From Opitutus sp. GAS368 (GTDB taxonomy: Bacteria; Verrucomicrobiota; Verrucomicrobiia; Opitutales; Opitutaceae), in NCBI GenBank assembly GCA_945861235.1, contig CAMATV010000100.1, positions 1-9,330 on the forward strand: a stretch of 9,330 bases of DNA, written 5' to 3'. Below the pieces are notes generated by a model. The model was not told the origin of the DNA and did not search any database. It worked only from the letters and a program-made list of their open reading frames with translations. The position numbers and the translations under genes were made by a program. This document shows, in pieces, positions 7,184-9,330 of the stretch; within the stretch, counting starts at the first letter, position 1, and each line of letters begins with the position of its first letter.

Positions 7184-7566
7184 GCTGCCGCCACACAATA
7201 CACTGGGTCGATCGATGCAAATCCCCTCGGACGACTTCGCGTCAATGTCAGAACCGCGCTCCGCTGCGAAAGCGGTTCACGTTTTTTCGTCCGTATCAGA
7301 ATCACCCCGCTAGTCAGCTCCTCCTCGGTCACCGGCAGTTCGTAGTCCGTGCTAGCCGCTCCGCTCAATGGAAATCCCCAACTCTCCGCCGGATCCATCG
7401 CGACACCCGCGCCCACAATTTTTTTGACTCCATATTTTTGACAAACGCTAGAGCGCGGGGGGCTCTACCGCCTCAGTCCCTCCCAACATTGAACCTCACC
7501 CTGCGCACCACGACCGCGCAGAAATAAATCTCCGGGTGCCTTCCGACCCGGCGCGCGCGTCGGCTC
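7184..7566. other. 383-bp intergenic region between the phosphorylase and reductase genes
   Basis: No gene can be supported here. On the minus strand it must hold the end of the phosphorylase transcript and probably the promoter of the reductase. Visible elements, reading along the plus strand, are: a GAACCGC/GCGGTTC inverted pair (7251-7257 and 7272-7278) followed by six T; an AT-rich patch with TTTTTGAC twice, 14 bp apart (7421-7428 and 7435-7442); a TAGAGC/GCTCTA hairpin (7449-7454 and 7462-7467); and the hairpin annotated separately at 7532-7551. A minus-strand frame of 72 codons (ATG 7398 to stop 7180) overlaps the reductase ATG by four bases, but matches nothing I recognise. No convincing sigma-70 promoter was found for the reductase. 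Confidence 0.6.
7532..7551 (-). terminator. Candidate weak intrinsic terminator after the phosphorylase gene
   Basis: On the minus strand a CCGGGT/ACCCGG stem of six GC-rich pairs with an eight-base loop begins 15 bases past the phosphorylase stop and is followed by AGATTTATTTC, a T-rich but interrupted tract. Position and polarity suit a terminator for that gene. The short stem and broken T run make it weak. Confidence 0.4.
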
Positions 7567-8265
7567 TTAGCCGAGGATTTCCAGCATCCGCACAAACAGC
7601 CGGTTCACGCGCTCTTGGTTGGATTTCACGAGGTCCTTGAACTTCGCGAAATCAATCTCGGTCCCCTCCAGCCCGTTCGCGTAATTGTCGATCAGCGCGA
7701 GACTGTTGTAACGCAACCCCGCCTCCGTGCAGAGGTCAGCCTCGTGCGCCGCCGTCATGCCGACCACATCGCCCCAGTCCTGCACGATCTTGATCTCCGC
7801 TTTCGTCTCGAAGCGCGGCCCGCGCATCTGCACATACGTTTTCCCCGTGTGAATCTTAAACTCCGGCGCCAAATTCGCGATCAGCATGGGAATGAGATTA
7901 TTTGCGATCAGCGGCGCGCCGCCTTTGAGTTCGTGGTCAAAAAACGTCGCCGGCCCCTGCTGCAAGCCCACGTAGTCGCTGCACGACACCAACGTCCCCG
8001 GCGGCAGATCTTTCTTGAGCGAGCCCACCGAGTTCAACGAGACGACATCCTGAAACCCAAGGTCCGCCAGCGCGCGGATGTTCGCCCGATAGTTAATCGA
8101 GTGCGGCGGCAGCGGCAACGCGTAGCCGTGGCGGTTGATCAGCGCTTGCTCGCCCCGCGATTTATACGTCACCGGCCCGTATTGGGTCTCGACCGTCTTC
8201 ACGTCCCACGACGAAAATAGCGTCGAATTAACAATGCTCGTTCCACTGATGAAGGCGACTTTCAT
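7567..8265 (-). CDS. Family-2 purine nucleoside phosphorylase (MTAP/methylthioinosine phosphorylase-like)
   Basis: A 232-residue cytoplasmic enzyme of the trimeric PNP/MTAP family, which splits purine nucleosides or 5'-methylthionucleosides with phosphate to give the base and a (methylthio)ribose-1-phosphate. The phosphate loop SGTS is at 7-10 and follows the first strand. LPPHSINYRANIRAL (51-65) is the classic family segment, SVGSL (79-83) and TFFD (107-110) follow as in MTAP, RGPRFETKAE (148-157) is the base-pocket loop, and GMTAAHEADLCTEAGL (169-184) is the conserved helix. In the specificity loop the sequence is LIDNYANG (191-198): Asn194 lies where MTAP has the Asp that favours adenine, so a 6-oxopurine substrate such as inosine, guanosine or methylthioinosine is more likely; this is inference. 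The start at ATG 8265 opens on the first strand (MKVAFISGTS). The frame continues upstream to about 8436 only through the repeat at 8324-8370 and is not believed. No Shine-Dalgarno is visible. Confidence 0.92.
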   Translation of the reverse strand: MKVAFISGTSIVNSTLFSSWDVKTVETQYGPVTYKSRGEQALINRHGYALPLPPHSINYRANIRALADLGFQDVVSLNSVGSLKKDLPPGTLVSCSDYVGLQQGPATFFDHELKGGAPLIANNLIPMLIANLAPEFKIHTGKTYVQMRGPRFETKAEIKIVQDWGDVVGMTAAHEADLCTEAGLRYNSLALIDNYANGLEGTEIDFAKFKDLVKSNQERVNRLFVRMLEILG

Positions 8266-8323
8266 GCCGCGAATCACGCGCTGCCCCCTCGCGATGACAA
8301 CGCGAAAACCGAATTTTGCGCCC

Positions 8324-8370
8324 TGGCACGGGCGTCTCGCCCGCGGGTTGCCCGCCGTGGCACGGGCGTC
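8324..8370. repeat. GC-rich direct repeat (TGGCACGGGCGTC twice) with an internal hairpin
   Basis: TGGCACGGGCGTC occurs at 8324-8336 and again at 8358-8370, 34 bp apart. The first copy runs into a perfect CGGGCG-TCT-CGCCCG hairpin (8329-8343), and GC-rich inverted words fill the space between copies. Read on the minus strand it would encode RDARAT- and GETPVP-like peptides, which I recall as common spurious translations of a dispersed intergenic repeat in Verrucomicrobiota-type genomes; that recollection is unchecked. It sits between two divergent genes and overlaps the possible starts of the plus-strand lipoprotein. Confidence 0.65.
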
Positions 8371-9142
8371 CCGTCTGTGGATTTGCCTCCTCCCTCCCGC
8401 GCTCGCCACCCTGCTCCTCCTCGCCGGTTGCGCCACGCCCGGCCCCCTCCATCGCTATTCCACGTCAGCGGATTCTCCCGCAGAAATCCACGATGCCGGC
8501 AGCGATGGCACGACGGCCTCGGTCCCCAGTTTTCTCGCCGTGGGTGAACACCTCGTCGGCTTCGCCTACGACCCGTTCACCGATCATTTTTTCCTGCGAC
8601 TCGCCCCCGGCGACCTCATCCGCGTCGTCGACCGCCCGGCCCGCGCCATCAAACGCGAGTTCACCGTCGCCGCCCTCGCGAATGCGCGCGGCGGCGATCT
8701 CGCCATTCGCCCGCGCGACGGCCACGTGTTCGCCCCCCACTCCACCCTACCCGCCGTCATCGAATTCAACCGCTTCGGCGAACTCATCCGCACCCTCCCT
8801 CTCGCCACCCTCAACGCCCCGCCCGCCGCCCTCGCCTACGATACCGTACGCGACCGTCTGCTCGCACTCAGCGGCGGCGACCTCGCTCGCGTTTCGTCCC
8901 ACGACCTCCAGGGTCAACGTCTGACCGCCGTCGCGCTCGATCGCGATGTCGCGCTCACCACGCTCGCCTACGCCTCCGACCAACACGAGTTCTATGCCCT
9001 GCTCACCCGCGAATCAGCCATCGGCATTTTCAACGAACAAGGCCTCCTCCTCCGGACGCTCCCGCTCTCAGCTCCCGCCAAGCCCACGCCTGCCACCGCA
9101 TTCCTCGACGTCGGGCCCCGCTCCTTCCTCCGCCTGTTCTAA
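8357..9142 (+). CDS. Putative lipoprotein with beta-propeller-like repeats
   Basis: A 261-residue secreted protein of unrecognised family. From the GTG at 8357 it begins with a textbook lipoprotein signal: basic MARASR, a hydrophobic stretch, and lipobox LLAGC with Cys25 as the lipidation site, so the mature protein would sit in the inner or outer membrane facing the periplasm or surface. The rest shows four or so repeats of about 40-45 residues, each with an AYD-x-x-x-D turn or a relative (FAYDPFTDHFF, LAYDTVRDRLL, LAYASDQHEFY), then strands and, in two cases, a matching exit strand (ELIRTLPLA and LLLRTLPLS). This looks like a small WD40/NHL/SMP-30-type propeller, a call made from the pattern only. 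An ATG at 8294 would add 21 residues encoded by the repeat and give a long N-region; neither start has a Shine-Dalgarno. It is divergent from the phosphorylase and 38 bases upstream of the esterase gene, so the two plus-strand genes may be co-transcribed. Confidence 0.8.
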   Translation: MARASRLWICLLPPALATLLLLAGCATPGPLHRYSTSADSPAEIHDAGSDGTTASVPSFLAVGEHLVGFAYDPFTDHFFLRLAPGDLIRVVDRPARAIKREFTVAALANARGGDLAIRPRDGHVFAPHSTLPAVIEFNRFGELIRTLPLATLNAPPAALAYDTVRDRLLALSGGDLARVSSHDLQGQRLTAVALDRDVALTTLAYASDQHEFYALLTRESAIGIFNEQGLLLRTLPLSAPAKPTPATAFLDVGPRSFLRLF

Positions 9143-9180
9143 CCATTGAAAATCGGGCCGCCCCTATCCCAACTTCCGCC

Positions 9181-9330
9181 ATGCCCCTCATCGACCTGCC
9201 ACTCTCCGGTCTTCTCGCCTACGCTGGCCGCAATCCCCGTCCCGCCGACTTCGACGCCTACTGGGCCGCCGCCCTCCGCGAACTCGACGCGACCGACCCG
9301 CAGCCCGAACTCCGGCCCGCGACCGCCATC
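9181..9330 (+). CDS. Acetyl xylan esterase/cephalosporin deacetylase (CE7, AXE1) family protein, 3'-truncated by window edge
   Basis: Only the first 50 residues are in the window. They begin MPLIDLPLSGLLAY and continue RNPRPADFDAYWAAALREL, which is the typical opening of the CE7/AXE1 alpha/beta-hydrolase family: a MPL-D-PL start, then a P-x-DFD-x-YW motif (21-28) that packs against the hydrolase core. Members remove acetyl groups from xylo-oligosaccharides or cephalosporins. The catalytic Ser, Asp and His lie downstream and cannot be checked. The ATG at 9181 fits the family N-terminus; the 38 bases between it and the lipoprotein stop hold no clear Shine-Dalgarno. Confidence is limited by the short fragment. 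Confidence 0.8.
   Translation, partial: MPLIDLPLSGLLAYAGRNPRPADFDAYWAAALRELDATDPQPELRPATAI

Noticed and set aside
7251..7287. GAACCGC/GCGGTTC hairpin with a T run as a plus-strand intrinsic terminator
   Set aside because: No plus-strand gene ends upstream of it, three bases separate stem and T run, and a competing CCGCT/AGCGG hairpin exists.
6341..7345. Plus-strand 334-residue frame opposite the reductase gene
   Set aside because: Arg/His-rich antisense shadow; the minus-strand frame has Rossmann and catalytic motifs.
7449..7467. TAGAGC/GCTCTA hairpin as a terminator
   Set aside because: No T tract follows on either strand, and it lies about 100 bases past the phosphorylase stop.
8135..8356. 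Upstream extension of the plus-strand lipoprotein frame to the ATG at 8135
   Set aside because: It would overlap the well-supported phosphorylase gene by over 120 bases and place a lipoprotein signal about 100 residues inside the protein.
8266..8436. N-terminal extension of the phosphorylase to 8436
   Set aside because: The added 57 residues are Arg-rich translation of a repeat, while the family begins at the first strand encoded from 8265.

Overview
The window is GC-rich bacterial chromosome from a Gram-negative-type organism: it carries an elongasome PBP2 and a lipobox lipoprotein. Codon choice, weak Shine-Dalgarno signals, short GC-rich intergenic repeats and a CE7-type esterase would fit the Verrucomicrobiota, perhaps Opitutaceae. 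That placement is an impression from general experience and was not tested. No tRNA, rRNA, CRISPR array, transposase or phage gene was found.

Layout. 1-1263 (+) is the 3' part of a penicillin-binding protein 2 gene. 1264-1689 lies between convergent genes and is mostly three near-identical 105-bp tandem units plus a 25-bp partial unit, built around a 19-bp palindrome; it is the least ordinary sequence here. 1690-6296 (-) is a three-gene module, transcribed MoxR AAA+ ATPase, then DUF58 protein, then membrane-anchored transglutaminase-like protein, with a 4-base overlap between the last two. 6347-7183 (-) is a beta-hydroxyacid dehydrogenase-family gene (glyoxylate/succinic-semialdehyde reductase-like). 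7184-7566 is a long intergenic stretch with a candidate terminator and an AT-rich patch. 7567-8265 (-) is a family-2 purine nucleoside phosphorylase of the MTAP/MTIP type. Divergent from it, 8357-9142 (+) is a lipoprotein with propeller-like repeats, and 9181-9330 (+) is the beginning of an acetyl-xylan-esterase/cephalosporin-deacetylase family gene cut by the window edge.

How the genes relate. The MoxR, DUF58 and transglutaminase-like genes form a widespread conserved module whose exact role is unsettled; MoxR ATPases are thought to act as chaperone-like remodelers for envelope or VWA/DUF58 partners. The reductase gene is 50 bases upstream of MoxR and could be co-transcribed, but its chemistry suggests no direct link. 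PBP2 makes peptidoglycan and is convergent, so its adjacency need not mean shared function. The phosphorylase belongs to purine or methylthio-nucleoside salvage. Short repeats occupy three intergenic or start-region sites (about 1307-1650, 5211-5308 and 8324-8370), and two of these confuse the start-codon choice of neighbouring genes.
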